64,000 nt of DNA, from assembly GCF_014202575.1 (NCBI RefSeq), contig NZ_JACHHB010000001.1, positions 248,001-312,000 on the forward strand, read 5' to 3'. Numbering within the stretch: the first letter of the stretch is position 1; each line of letters opens with the position of its first letter. A program made the position numbers and the translations under genes. The notes under the pieces are model-generated. The model did not search any database. It worked only from the letters and a program-made list of their open reading frames with translations, and was not told the origin of the DNA. Shown here piece by piece: positions 18,041 to 26,201 of the stretch. This DNA is from Texcoconibacillus texcoconensis (lineage in GTDB: Bacteria; Bacillota; Bacilli; Bacillales; Salisediminibacteriaceae).

Positions 18041-18406
18041 CTATGAATTTGTCACTCGCACACCTTGGACAAAAATATTGACAGAGTCAACTTGAAGACC
18101 AAGCATTTGTTCGAGTTGGTACTTCACTTTTGTCTGGACATTATAAGCCACTTCAGAAATTTTCGTCCCGTAACTGACTATAATATACATGTCGATATGT
18201 AAATCGTCCTCTTCTCCATGCCTTATGACAACGCCTCTACTGAAATTTTCTCTCCCTAATAGTTCAGTAATACCATCTTTAAGCTGTTTTTGCGATGCCA
18301 TGCCGACAATACCATAGCAATCAATAGCAGCACCACCAGCAATAATCGCAACAACATCTTTCGATACATCAATTTTTCCGTAGTTTGTTTTCATTTCGAT
18401 AGACAT
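18041..18406 (-). CDS. yloU: Asp23/Gls24 family protein YloU
   Basis: This is a small Asp23/Gls24-family (alkaline shock) protein of 121 aa. The family is cell-envelope associated; YloU's exact role is not established. Diagnostic segments are GKIDVSKDVVAIIAGGAAI, GIVGMAS and LHIDMYIIVSYGTKISEVA. The ATG at 18406 follows AAAGGAGG. yloU-fakA is an invariant pair in Bacilli, here extended by the DegV gene. The gene is divergent from rpmB, as in B. subtilis. Confidence 0.93.
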   Translation of the reverse strand: MSIEMKTNYGKIDVSKDVVAIIAGGAAIDCYGIVGMASQKQLKDGITELLGRENFSRGVVIRHGEEDDLHIDMYIIVSYGTKISEVAYNVQTKVKYQLEQMLGLQVDSVNIFVQGVRVTNS

Positions 18407-18548
18407 GCAAAAATCCTCCTTTGGAATTTTGCCTTTATGGCTAAGCTTATTTTACTATAATCTTTTTCTTTTTAAAAGCGGGCAATGATACAGTAAAATA
18501 AAAAAGGCATGTGTAAAGGCTGTGACCTTGTAATTATCAAGTTTATGC

Positions 18549-18577
18549 TTGCAAACTTTACATTCCTATGCTAACAT
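18549..18577 (+). promoter_or_regulatory. rpmB promoter
   Basis: -35 TTGCAA (18549-18554), a 17-bp spacer and -10 TAACAT (18572-18577). The expected start is about 60 bp ahead of rpmB. It is the only good SigA-like promoter seen in the yloU-rpmB divergent gap. Confidence 0.7.
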
Positions 18578-18641
18578 TGTCAAGTATTTAGAATGACTAG
18601 ATATCATTCATCCCATCGATCGTTGAAGGAGGGAGAATTTT

Positions 18642-18830
18642 ATGGCACGTAAATGCGTCGTTACAGGAAAACAAGCACGTTCTGGTAACAAGCGTTCCCA
18701 CGCGATGAACAAATCAAAGCGCCGTTGGGGAGCGAACGTGCAAAAAGTACGTATTATGGTTGATGGCAAGCCACAACGCGCGTACGTTTCTGCTCGAGCT
18801 TTAAAATCTGGAAAAGTTCAGCGTGTATAA
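18642..18830 (+). CDS. rpmB: 50S ribosomal protein L28
   Basis: Basic large-subunit ribosomal protein of 62 aa. [20 protein letters not shown] and the [12 protein letters not shown]-like end are typical. Only one cysteine is kept, in place of the four of zinc-binding L28 forms, so this is the zinc-independent type usual for Bacilli. GGAGGG lies upstream of the ATG at 18642. It is a single-gene transcript with its own promoter and a strong terminator, divergent from yloU. Confidence 0.97.
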   Translation: MARKCVVTGKQARSGNKRSHAMNKSKRRWGANVQKVRIMVDGKPQRAYVSARALKSGKVQRV

Positions 18831-18849
18831 TCGCTAAACGACTGAGACT

Positions 18850-18889
18850 AAACGGTACAAGGCTGAAGCCTGTGCCGTTTTTGTTTTTT
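18850..18889 (+). terminator. rpmB terminator
   Basis: ACGGTACAAGGC, a TGAA loop and GCCTGTGCCGT form the stem, followed by TTTTGTTTTTTT. It starts about 20 bp after the rpmB stop. Confidence 0.9.
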
Positions 18890-19166
18890 TCAAGAATCTT
18901 TACCTTCCATAACGAGCTCAGAAATTTTTTTATCCAAAATCGGTCGTTGATAGAACTACTTATGCTTCTCCGTTACAAATAAGGGGTTACATTTATGGGT
19001 GAAAAATTATCTCCCCCTTTAATTCTTGTTTGAGATATGAGTAACTTTGTTATCTTCACACATGGTTTTGAGGGTACCATAAGATGGATGAGCTCCTTCT
19101 TAGAGACATTAATAGCGATAGTATTATTCTACAATCCGATTTAAAATAAAAGTCGTTTTTAAGAAC
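18890..19166. other. Non-coding gap between rpmB and spoVM terminators, with a possible 35-codon ORF
   Basis: This 277-bp AT-rich stretch lies between two converging terminators. No RNA family or repeat was recognised. A plus-strand ATG at 19037 opens 35 codons ending TAA at 19142-19144. The product starts MSNFVIFTHGFEG and has a hydrophobic C-terminal segment (SFLETLIAIVLFY). There is no good ribosome site and only weak promoter signals, so translation is doubtful. Confidence 0.4.
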
Positions 19167-19194
19167 AAAAAAGCACCATCATCGGTGCTTTTTT
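19167..19194 (-). terminator. spoVM terminator
   Basis: AAAAAAGCACC, a six-base loop and GGTGCTTTTTT form a compact stem with flanking A and T runs, directly after the spoVM stop. It would work in both directions. Confidence 0.9.
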
Positions 19195-19196
19195 GA

Positions 19197-19277
19197 CTAC
19201 TCTTTACGTATACTTCCTAATACTGCGCGTACAAACCCTCCTAAAAACTTGGGCAACCGAATCGTATAAAATTTCAT
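19197..19277 (-). CDS. spoVM: Stage V sporulation protein SpoVM (26 aa)
   Basis: SpoVM is the 26-residue amphipathic helix that marks the positively curved forespore membrane and anchors SpoIVA for coat assembly. Translation from the ATG at 19277 gives MKFYTIRLPKFLGGFVRAV and then LGSIRKE. It matches B. subtilis SpoVM in nearly all positions, including the essential Pro9 and the Gly-Gly pair. A very strong ribosome site (GGAGGGGG) lies 4-12 nt upstream. It sits between thiN and rpmB, its canonical place, with its own terminator. A mother-cell (SigE) promoter is expected in 19278-19404, but I could not assign one with confidence. Confidence 0.97.
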   Translation of the reverse strand: MKFYTIRLPKFLGGFVRAVLGSIRKE

Positions 19278-19404
19278 CTTTCCCCCTCCTTGCATGAACT
19301 GTCAACAATACTTTCGTTTAGGAGAACGCCCGTTGAGAACGTACCATATTTCGTCTCGTTATTATTAAGTATATTCAAACGAGCGGAAATAGTACCGATT
19401 TTTC

Positions 19405-20052
19405 TTAATCTCGACTTTCAATCACCGTTAAAATCCCGTCAGTAAAGGAAAAAAATCCTTTATCTTCTTTCCATTCATTACTGATCGTTAAACTAGATGT
19501 TCGTATTATTTGTTCATCATTGAGCGGATAATAAAAACCGTCTAGTGTCAATCCACTTACAACATCCGTTAACGGGATAAATGAAACGTAACGATATCTT
19601 CCTGAATTCGGTAAACAGTACGTTCCCGGTTGCTCAACACGGACACGATTATTCACATCTTCAATAACAATTTGATGCTTAACATAATCGTGTTTTGTTA
19701 ACAAATGGATATTGACCATAAAGTGGTCAAGTCTCCCCCCTGTCGCACCTAAAATGGTCACAGAGGTTGGGTTTTGCTGAACAACCCAGTTGAGCGCGAT
19801 ATCCAAATCTGTTCGGTCTTTTTCGCGCGGATAGACATCTCTCTTCACTGTATGCAAAGAAAGAACGTCACGTTCATCTTCAGATAATGAATCAAAATCA
19901 CCGAATGCTTGCAATAATTCGATCCCTGCTTCAACGATATGGTAGGCACCACGGTCAACACCAACCCAATTTGCGTTCGGGTACCTTTTTTTCACCTCTG
20001 TGAACCGCGGCATATGCGAGATGGGACCGCCCGCAACAACAATGTATTCCAT
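19405..20052 (-). CDS. thiN: Thiamine pyrophosphokinase
   Basis: ThiN converts thiamine to thiamine diphosphate in one step using ATP. It has 215 aa. Recognisable segments are VAGGPISHMP, WVGVDRGAYHIVEAGI, AFGDFDSLS, DRTDLDIALNW and GATGGRLDH, which build the active site of the thiamine pyrophosphokinase catalytic domain. The C-terminal beta-rich region is the thiamine-binding domain. The ATG at 20052 has GGAGG upstream. It is 10 bp after thiT, so uptake and activation of thiamine are co-transcribed behind one TPP riboswitch. Confidence 0.95.
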   Translation of the reverse strand: MEYIVVAGGPISHMPRFTEVKKRYPNANWVGVDRGAYHIVEAGIELLQAFGDFDSLSEDERDVLSLHTVKRDVYPREKDRTDLDIALNWVVQQNPTSVTILGATGGRLDHFMVNIHLLTKHDYVKHQIVIEDVNNRVRVEQPGTYCLPNSGRYRYVSFIPLTDVVSGLTLDGFYYPLNDEQIIRTSSLTISNEWKEDKGFFSFTDGILTVIESRD

Positions 20053-20062
20053 GTCAACCTCC

Positions 20063-20614
20063 TTATGACGCTTGGAATAAAGACGAATTCCGTCGATTTA
20101 ATAACAACAACACAGCAGCTGATAAAAGGAATTCAGGTATTAAATAAGAGATATTATACAAAAACACATACGTCACGACAGGGATACCTTCTGGTGCCAT
20201 TTCTGCAAACCAAACAACTCCTGCTACAAAGTGTGACAAAAAGCGTAAACTAACCCCTACAAAAACGCCTGTTATTATATAAGTCATGCGCAATGGTTTT
20301 TGACGTCCTTTTCGAAATACCGACAACCCTGCTAATCCGACAACACTAAATGCAACTGGGTAATCTAGCATCGCTTGAATAGGGTGAACAATAAAAGCAC
20401 CTGGCAAAATAAGTGATATAAGTCCGAATAAAAGACCTGCTAAAACACCAGCTCTTATTCCGCGCCGGAAAGCAATGACAATTAATGGAATCATCGCAAG
20501 CGACACTGAACCTCCTTGCGCCCAAAAACCACCAAACTTAATAAAACTAAGCACAACTGCTAGCGTTGCCATCACGGCGATTTCGACGTAATATAACGTA
20601 TTTGTATTACGCAT
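20063..20614 (-). CDS. thiT: Thiamine transporter ThiT (ECF S component)
   Basis: ThiT is the substrate-binding S component of an energy-coupling-factor transporter; it uses a shared EcfA-EcfT module encoded elsewhere. It has 183 aa with about six hydrophobic helices. Family landmarks are VEIAVMATLAVVLSFIKFG, the GGSVSLAMIPL loop and GAFIVHPIQAMLDYPVAF. The ATG at 20614 has AAGGGAG 8 nt upstream. The TPP riboswitch and terminator directly upstream make the thiamine assignment strong. B. subtilis has its thiT (yuaJ) elsewhere, so the gene has been inserted between rpe and thiN in this lineage. Confidence 0.94.
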   Translation of the reverse strand: MRNTNTLYYVEIAVMATLAVVLSFIKFGGFWAQGGSVSLAMIPLIVIAFRRGIRAGVLAGLLFGLISLILPGAFIVHPIQAMLDYPVAFSVVGLAGLSVFRKGRQKPLRMTYIITGVFVGVSLRFLSHFVAGVVWFAEMAPEGIPVVTYVFLYNISYLIPEFLLSAAVLLLLNRRNSSLFQAS

Positions 20615-20632
20615 ATGGATCACTCCCTTAAC

Positions 20633-20671
20633 AAAATTAAAACACAGCTCCCAAGATTGTAAGCTGTGTTT
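20633..20671 (-). terminator. Expression-platform terminator of the TPP riboswitch
   Basis: AACACAGCT and AGCTGTGTT (20662-20670 with 20641-20649) form a stem followed by TTTTAATTTTG on the minus strand. It lies 5 bp after the aptamer and 20 bp before thiT. Its position supports transcription termination when TPP is bound. Confidence 0.85.
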
Positions 20672-20676
20672 CCTTC

Positions 20677-20771
20677 ACAAGTCACATTCCTACGCGAGCA
20701 TCATCTCACAGGTTCGAAGGGTCGAAGTCACGAACTTCCTCTCAGCCTTCAATAGGCTCCCCTTGTGATTT
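20677..20771 (-). ncRNA. TPP (THI-box) riboswitch
   Basis: The minus strand shows the conserved elements in order: GGGGAGCC, AAGGCTGAGAGG, ACCCTTCGAACCTG, and GCGTAGGAA. The closing stem pairs CACAAG with CTTGTG. This is the thi-box that binds thiamine pyrophosphate. It starts only 12 bp after the rpe stop, so it is probably read as part of the rpe transcript and acts inside the operon. Confidence 0.96.
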
Positions 20772-20783
20772 CTATTTTTTCTT

Positions 20784-21428
20784 TTATCCACGAATCGCTT
20801 CAATCGCAAGATTCCTCTGTTCACTCTTATAAACAGAAGATCCGGCAACGAGAACATTCGCTCCTGCCTCTCGACATAACTTCGCTGTTTCTTCGTTGAT
20901 TCCTCCATCAACTTCAATTTCAACCGTTGGATTAATTTCTTGCGCGCTCTTATAAACATCTTGGATTTTATCAGTGACACGATCGATAAATGATTGACCA
21001 CCAAATCCGGGGTTAACTGTCATAAGCAAAACTAAATCTACATCTGCCAAGATAGGTGCAATCATCTCGACCGGCGTACCTGGATTTATTGCTACACCAG
21101 CACGTACACCTTGGTCTTTGATAAGCTGAATTGTTCGGTGTATGTGAGGGCTTGCCTCAATATGAACAGTGATGATATCTGCTCCCGCATTAGCAAATTG
21201 CGGGATATATTGGTCAGGGTTTTCAATCATTAAATGCACGTCCAGTGGCACGTTTGACACTGGTTTTAACGCTTCAACGACCGGGACCCCAATCGATATG
21301 TTCGGAACGAAATGACCATCCATTACATCGACATGAATATAATCTGCACCACCGTTTATGACATCACGAACCTCTTCTCCAAGTTTTGAAAAATCAGATG
21401 CTAAAATTGAAGGAGCGACTTTAACCAT
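20784..21428 (-). CDS. rpe: Ribulose-phosphate 3-epimerase
   Basis: Rpe interconverts ribulose-5-phosphate and xylulose-5-phosphate in the pentose phosphate pathway. It has 214 aa and is a TIM barrel. Motifs are VAPSILASDFSKLGEE, HVDVMDGHFVPNISIG, VHLMIENPD, MTVNPGFGGQSFI and EVDGGINEETA, which together hold the metal-binding His/Asp residues and the phosphate site. It begins 2 bp after rsgA. The canonical order rsgA-rpe-thiN is interrupted here by the riboswitch and thiT. Confidence 0.97.
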   Translation of the reverse strand: MVKVAPSILASDFSKLGEEVRDVINGGADYIHVDVMDGHFVPNISIGVPVVEALKPVSNVPLDVHLMIENPDQYIPQFANAGADIITVHIEASPHIHRTIQLIKDQGVRAGVAINPGTPVEMIAPILADVDLVLLMTVNPGFGGQSFIDRVTDKIQDVYKSAQEINPTVEIEVDGGINEETAKLCREAGANVLVAGSSVYKSEQRNLAIEAIRG

Positions 21429-21430
21429 AA

Positions 21431-22312
21431 CTAGTACCTCCGTTTTTGATTTTGAATTTCTGATAAAAAGCGAACATAATGATTATACCTTAACTGAGAA
21501 ATCTCTCCAGCTTCTAACGCTGTCTTTACGGCACATTTCGGTTCATTCACATGTAGACAACCGCGAAATTTACAATCATCTACGTACATGAGGAATTCAG
21601 GAAAACAATGACTGAGTTCTACTTCGGTCATATTTTCAAAGTCTAGTGCGCTAAAGCCTGGCGTGTCTGCAACAAGGCCCGAATTAACGGGGATCAATTC
21701 AACGTGTCGAGTTGTATGCTTACCACGCCCTAAATGCTTTGATACGTCTCCTACTTGTAGGTCTAACTCTGGTCTTAATGCGTTTAAAAGTGAAGACTTA
21801 CCTACACCAGATTGACCTGCAAAAAGCGACACTTTCCCTTCTAAATAAGGGCGTAGAGACTGAATCATCTCATCTACATACACAGACGTATGAACAACCT
21901 CATAACCAAGATCTCGGTACATTTGACCCATATCTTCCAAAGACTTTCTTTCTTCTTCAGTTAGCAAGTCCATTTTCGAAATACAAATCATCGCGTCGAT
22001 TCCACTTGCTTCGACATGGACAAGAAGGCGATCAAGCAGTTGAGCGCTGAAATCAGGCTCACGCGCAGAAAACACAAGAATCGCTTGGTCTACGTTTGAA
22101 ATTGGCGGTCGTTTTAATTCATTTTTTCTTTCTTTAAGTACCGTTACGTACCCTTCCTTATGGTTATCTGCTGCAAATTCAACGTAATCGCCGACAAGTG
22201 GAGTGAGCTTTTGTTTACGAAACACACCCCGCCCTCGACATTGGAAAATCCCTGATTCATTTTTCACGTAATAAAAGCCACTCAAAGCTTTGACGATTCT
22301 ACCTTCCGCCAT
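21431..22312 (-). CDS. rsgA: Ribosome small subunit-dependent GTPase RsgA
   Basis: RsgA (YloQ/CpgA) is a circularly permuted GTPase that acts in late 30S maturation. It has 293 aa. The N-terminal OB fold (residues 1-70) precedes a GTPase core with G4 (ISKMD) ahead of G1 (GQSGVGKSSLLN) and G3 (DTPGF). The C-terminal zinc site is CKFRGCLHVNEPKC, with ligands Cys, Cys, His and Cys. The ATG at 22312 (MAEGRIVKAL) has AGGAGG 5 nt upstream; an upstream in-frame start at 22333 would overlie that site. In Bacilli RsgA is a PrkC/PrpC target, and the kinase pair is directly upstream. Confidence 0.96.
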   Translation of the reverse strand: MAEGRIVKALSGFYYVKNESGIFQCRGRGVFRKQKLTPLVGDYVEFAADNHKEGYVTVLKERKNELKRPPISNVDQAILVFSAREPDFSAQLLDRLLVHVEASGIDAMICISKMDLLTEEERKSLEDMGQMYRDLGYEVVHTSVYVDEMIQSLRPYLEGKVSLFAGQSGVGKSSLLNALRPELDLQVGDVSKHLGRGKHTTRHVELIPVNSGLVADTPGFSALDFENMTEVELSHCFPEFLMYVDDCKFRGCLHVNEPKCAVKTALEAGEISQLRYNHYVRFLSEIQNQKRRY

Positions 22313-22333
22313 GGAAACCTCCTGTATGTTCAT

Positions 22334-24340
22334 TTATTCATTGTCTTCAAATTCCTCAAGTTCGTTAAACGAATATTCAAATGGTGAGTCACCATGTTCT
22401 TCACCGTCAATTTCTAAGAAAATAAGAGTAACTTCCCCTTCTTCTAATGTTGATGGCACATTAAATTCATTCGGTAAGTCAACAGGTTGATTTAAAATAT
22501 CAATGGGTTCATCTGTCGTCGAATCCAAAATCGAGAGACGAACATCGAAGGTTCCTTCCTCTCCCCCTTCGGGTACGTCAATGTTAAACGGGATGTGCCC
22601 ATTAACAAAATCCTCACTCATTTCCAAGTCTCCATCATCTTCATCAGGATCAGGACCACGCGAGAAGATGACAGTGACTTCCGTCATTTCATCTATTTCA
22701 GTAAACGCGCTAGGGTCTTGGTCAATCACTCTTCCTTCTTCATAGGTTGACGAATATTCCTGAACAAAATCACCGATCAGATATTCCTCTTCAGCAAAAT
22801 ACTCTCGCACATCTTCGCGACTCAATCCGAGTAAATTATTAAGGTGAATGGACGGTCTCTCACTAACAGTGAGTGTAACCGAAGTTTCACTTGCGACAAT
22901 TTGCTCTTCTGGGCTAGGGTCTTGATCTAAAACCGTGCCATCATCGACGTCACTCGTTGTTTCATACGTAATCTCAATGTCATCAAATGCATGTAATCCC
23001 CGCAAAGCTGCAGATTCTGAACGCCCTATGACATCTGGCATTTCAATTGGCTCTTTCCCCTCACTCACATACAGGGTCACAGTCGAGTTCACTTTAACTG
23101 TTGAACCTGCATCAGGTCGATGACGTACGATATGATCTTCTTCAATTTCATCATCATACGTTAACTCCCGTTCTACATCGAGGTCTAAGTCCATTAATGT
23201 ACGAATCGCATCTTCGTAAGGTTCACCGACTAAATCATCAGGAACCGTAACTTCCTCTACGTAAAGCCATTGCGAAAGCAACCAAAAACTAGTGATCAAT
23301 AGCACGAAAGCTATTAAACCGCCAATTGTGTATTTGCGACGTCTTGATTTTGTTTTCTTTTCAGTATTATCAAAGTTTTCACTCGTTTTGTCTTGATTAG
23401 GTTTTGTGATGAGCGTCTCCTGATCATCTACATGCTGTTCATCTTGTTCATTGACAATCGGAATCGCCTTCGTTTGCTCATCTATTCCCTCATCAATGGT
23501 CACAGGTGGTTCATCACTTCTTTCTGGATTTAACACCGTGGTCAAGTCGATTTCCATTTCCCCAGCGGATGCCACACGTTGTAACGGATCTTTAGCCGTT
23601 GCTTTAATAATGACATTTTCTACACTTTGCGGTATTGAAGGGTTCTTTTCTCGCGCAGAAGGGAAAGGGGTTTGCAAATGATGAATCGCAACAGAAACAG
23701 CCGTATCCCCTTCATACGGGACTTTTCCTGTTAGCATTTCATACATTACGACCCCTAGTGCATATAAGTCCGATTTCTCTGTAACGTGACCTCCACGCGC
23801 TTGTTCTGGGGATAAATAATGGACCGAACCAAGAACCGAATTCGTTCGAGTGATCGTTGCTTCACTCACTGCACGAGCGATCCCAAAGTCAGTCACTTTT
23901 GCTGCCCCGTCGTCTCGTATCAATATATTATGAGGCTTAATATCACGATGGACAATCCGGTTTTCATGAGCGTGAGAGATTGCCGCAATGATTTGCCGCA
24001 TCGTTTGCACCGTTTCTTGCAAAGACAAACGCCCTTGGTTTTGAATCCATTGCTTTAAAGTCATCCCAGACACATATTCCATCACAATGTAGTACCAGTT
24101 TCCTTCTTCACCAACGTCATAAATATTGACAACATTAGGGTGAGATAGACTTGTCGCAGCTTGTGCTTCTCGACGAAAACGTGCAATGAAGTCCTGGTCT
24201 TGAGAAAATTCAAGTTTTAACACTTTAACGGCAACACTTCGATTTAAAATCGTATCGTAAGCAAGGTAAACATCAGCCATTCCTCCGCCACCGATCACTT
24301 CTTGAAGCTCGTAGCGGTCGTTAATGATTTCTTTTGTCAT
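22334..24340 (-). CDS. prkC: PASTA-domain Ser/Thr protein kinase PrkC
   Basis: PrkC is the membrane Ser/Thr kinase that senses muropeptides and promotes spore germination. It has 668 aa. The cytosolic Hanks kinase domain has GGGGMADVY, catalytic HRDIKPHNILI and DFGIARA, with an APE-like SPEQARGG. A basic-flanked membrane helix lies near residue 340 (YTIGGLIAFVLLITSFWLL). Three extracellular PASTA repeats follow, and then an extra acidic, beta-rich C-terminal domain. The ectodomain is unusually rich in Asp/Glu. The ATG at 24340 overlaps the prpC stop by 4 bp. Confidence 0.96.
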   Translation of the reverse strand: MTKEIINDRYELQEVIGGGGMADVYLAYDTILNRSVAVKVLKLEFSQDQDFIARFRREAQAATSLSHPNVVNIYDVGEEGNWYYIVMEYVSGMTLKQWIQNQGRLSLQETVQTMRQIIAAISHAHENRIVHRDIKPHNILIRDDGAAKVTDFGIARAVSEATITRTNSVLGSVHYLSPEQARGGHVTEKSDLYALGVVMYEMLTGKVPYEGDTAVSVAIHHLQTPFPSAREKNPSIPQSVENVIIKATAKDPLQRVASAGEMEIDLTTVLNPERSDEPPVTIDEGIDEQTKAIPIVNEQDEQHVDDQETLITKPNQDKTSENFDNTEKKTKSRRRKYTIGGLIAFVLLITSFWLLSQWLYVEEVTVPDDLVGEPYEDAIRTLMDLDLDVERELTYDDEIEEDHIVRHRPDAGSTVKVNSTVTLYVSEGKEPIEMPDVIGRSESAALRGLHAFDDIEITYETTSDVDDGTVLDQDPSPEEQIVASETSVTLTVSERPSIHLNNLLGLSREDVREYFAEEEYLIGDFVQEYSSTYEEGRVIDQDPSAFTEIDEMTEVTVIFSRGPDPDEDDGDLEMSEDFVNGHIPFNIDVPEGGEEGTFDVRLSILDSTTDEPIDILNQPVDLPNEFNVPSTLEEGEVTLIFLEIDGEEHGDSPFEYSFNELEEFEDNE

Positions 24341-25092
24341 GATGAACCCTCGCTCTTTTTCTCATTGCCATGTTGAACGAGTGCAACTGTCACATTATCC
24401 TCTCCACCACGTTCATTTGCAACATCGATGAGACGGTCAGCGATCTCTGTAACCTGACCACCTTTTACATATTCTTGAATTTCTTCATCACTTACCTTGT
24501 TCGTCAATCCATCAGAACATAGAAGTAAAGAATCACCTTGTCCCCATTCTACGGCATTGATATCCACTTTCACGTCATCATCGGTACCCAAGGCACGCAT
24601 CAATACATTTTTCCTCGGATGGTGTTCAGCTTCTGATTCGGTAATTTGTCCAGATTTTACGAGCTCATTGACAAGCGAGTGGTCCTCTGTTACTTGCTGA
24701 AAAGAATCCCCTTGTCCAAGATATGCCCTAGAATCCCCAACATGGGCGAGAGTCACGAAAGAATCAGAACAGATCGCAACGACGAGCGTCGTTCCCATTC
24801 CTAAACATTCAGGATTTTCTCTGGCATACGAAATTAACTCCTCGTTAACTTCCTTTGTTGCTGTTTCTAACCATGTTTTCGATTCATCGGCGGATAGGTA
24901 TTCGTTGACTTGCTCCCACTTGTTACGAAAAGCCTGTTTTGTCATCTTGCTAGCTACGTCTCCTGCTTGATGACCACCCATACCATCTGCAACAAGTACG
25001 AGTAATTGCCCTTGTTGATTATTCAGATAATCCCCATCATCTTCGTTATGGGCACGTAATTGTCCTACATGTGTGCGAAATACAGCATCCAT
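24337..25092 (-). CDS. prpC: PP2C-type protein phosphatase PrpC
   Basis: PrpC is the partner phosphatase that reverses PrkC phosphorylation. It has about 251 aa. PP2C metal-binding motifs are visible: RAHNEDDGDY, VADGMGGHQAGDVAS, HVGDSRAYLG, ITEDHS-like VTEDHSLVNELV, and the C-terminal GGEDNVTVALV. It is a soluble cytosolic enzyme. Two adjacent ATGs (25095 and 25092) are possible; the second has better spacing from AGGGG. The first overlaps the rlmN stop by 1 bp. rlmN-prpC-prkC-rsgA are contiguous. Confidence 0.96.
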   Translation of the reverse strand: MDAVFRTHVGQLRAHNEDDGDYLNNQQGQLLVLVADGMGGHQAGDVASKMTKQAFRNKWEQVNEYLSADESKTWLETATKEVNEELISYARENPECLGMGTTLVVAICSDSFVTLAHVGDSRAYLGQGDSFQQVTEDHSLVNELVKSGQITESEAEHHPRKNVLMRALGTDDDVKVDINAVEWGQGDSLLLCSDGLTNKVSDEEIQEYVKGGQVTEIADRLIDVANERGGEDNVTVALVQHGNEKKSEGSS

Positions 25093-25094
25093 CA

Positions 25095-26189
25095 TTATCC
25101 CCTCGTTTCTTCTTGACGCTCCTTAGCACGCAACTGACCGCAAGCTGCATCAATATCATGACCTTGTTCACGACGAACAGTGACATTGATTCCTTCGTCT
25201 TTTAACGTTTTCTCAAATTCATCAATCTGTTCTTTCGGTGTACGTACATAGTCCCGCTCTAGCACCTCGTTAACTGGAATTAAATTCACATGACATTTCA
25301 TGTTCTTAATGAGTTTCGCAAGCTGTTTTGCATGCTCCGACGTATCATTGACACTACCGAACAACCCATATTCAAAGGTGACGCGACGACCTGTTTGCTC
25401 AATGTAATAATCTAGAGATTCCATCAGTTGATCTAATGGATAAGCACGGTTTACAGGCATCAACCTTGAACGTGTTTCTGTATCCGGAGCATGTAAGGAA
25501 ACAGCAAAGTTGATCTGCAATTTCTCATCTGCAAATTGATATATTTTTGGCACAACCCCGCTCGTTGATACCGTGATGTGACGAGCTCCGATATTTAATC
25601 CTTTGTCATGGTTAATGATTTTCAAGAAATCCATAAGTGGATCAAAGTTATCAAACGGCTCGCCAATTCCCATCACAACAACAGAACTCACGCGCTCGTC
25701 TTGTTGATCCATATGACGTTGAGCCTCTAAAACTTGTGCAACGATTTCTCCTGCTTGTAAGTTTCTCTTCAACCCACCGAGCGTGGAAGCGCAAAACGTA
25801 CATCCGAGTCGACAACCTACTTGGGTTGTCACGCATACACTATTTCCATAATTGTGACGCATCACAACCGTTTCAATCGAGTAACCATCTTGAAGTTCAA
25901 ACAAAAATTTAATTGTTCCATCCGAAGAAGTTTGACTCGTGATCAATTTTAACGTGTCTAAAGTAAAATCATTCGCTAATTTCCCCCGTAAATCCTTCGA
26001 TAAATTTGACATTTCTTCAAAAGATGTCACGCGTTTTTCATATAACCATTGATAAATTTGTGACGCTCGAAATGATGGTTCCCCTTGTTCTTTTAACCAC
26101 TGTTGCAAATGGTCAAAACGGAGAGTCAAAATAGAAGGTTTCACTCCTAATGCTTGATGTTTTTCCACTTCCGCTAGTTGTAAATTCAT
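25095..26189 (-). CDS. rlmN: 23S rRNA (A2503-C2)/tRNA methyltransferase RlmN
   Basis: RlmN is a radical SAM enzyme that methylates C2 of A2503 in 23S rRNA and A37 in tRNAs. It has 364 aa. The CxxxCxxC cluster is in [12 protein letters not shown] near residue 128. [10 protein letters not shown] and VSLHAPD are typical. The C-terminal cysteine used as methyl carrier is in [10 protein letters not shown]. The ATG at 26189 follows AAGGTG. It lies 12 bp downstream of rsmB in the fmt-rsmB-rlmN-prpC-prkC operon. Confidence 0.96.
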   Translation of the reverse strand: MNLQLAEVEKHQALGVKPSILTLRFDHLQQWLKEQGEPSFRASQIYQWLYEKRVTSFEEMSNLSKDLRGKLANDFTLDTLKLITSQTSSDGTIKFLFELQDGYSIETVVMRHNYGNSVCVTTQVGCRLGCTFCASTLGGLKRNLQAGEIVAQVLEAQRHMDQQDERVSSVVVMGIGEPFDNFDPLMDFLKIINHDKGLNIGARHITVSTSGVVPKIYQFADEKLQINFAVSLHAPDTETRSRLMPVNRAYPLDQLMESLDYYIEQTGRRVTFEYGLFGSVNDTSEHAKQLAKLIKNMKCHVNLIPVNEVLERDYVRTPKEQIDEFEKTLKDEGINVTVRREQGHDIDAACGQLRAKERQEETRG

Positions 26190-26201
26190 TTATTTCACAC
26201 C

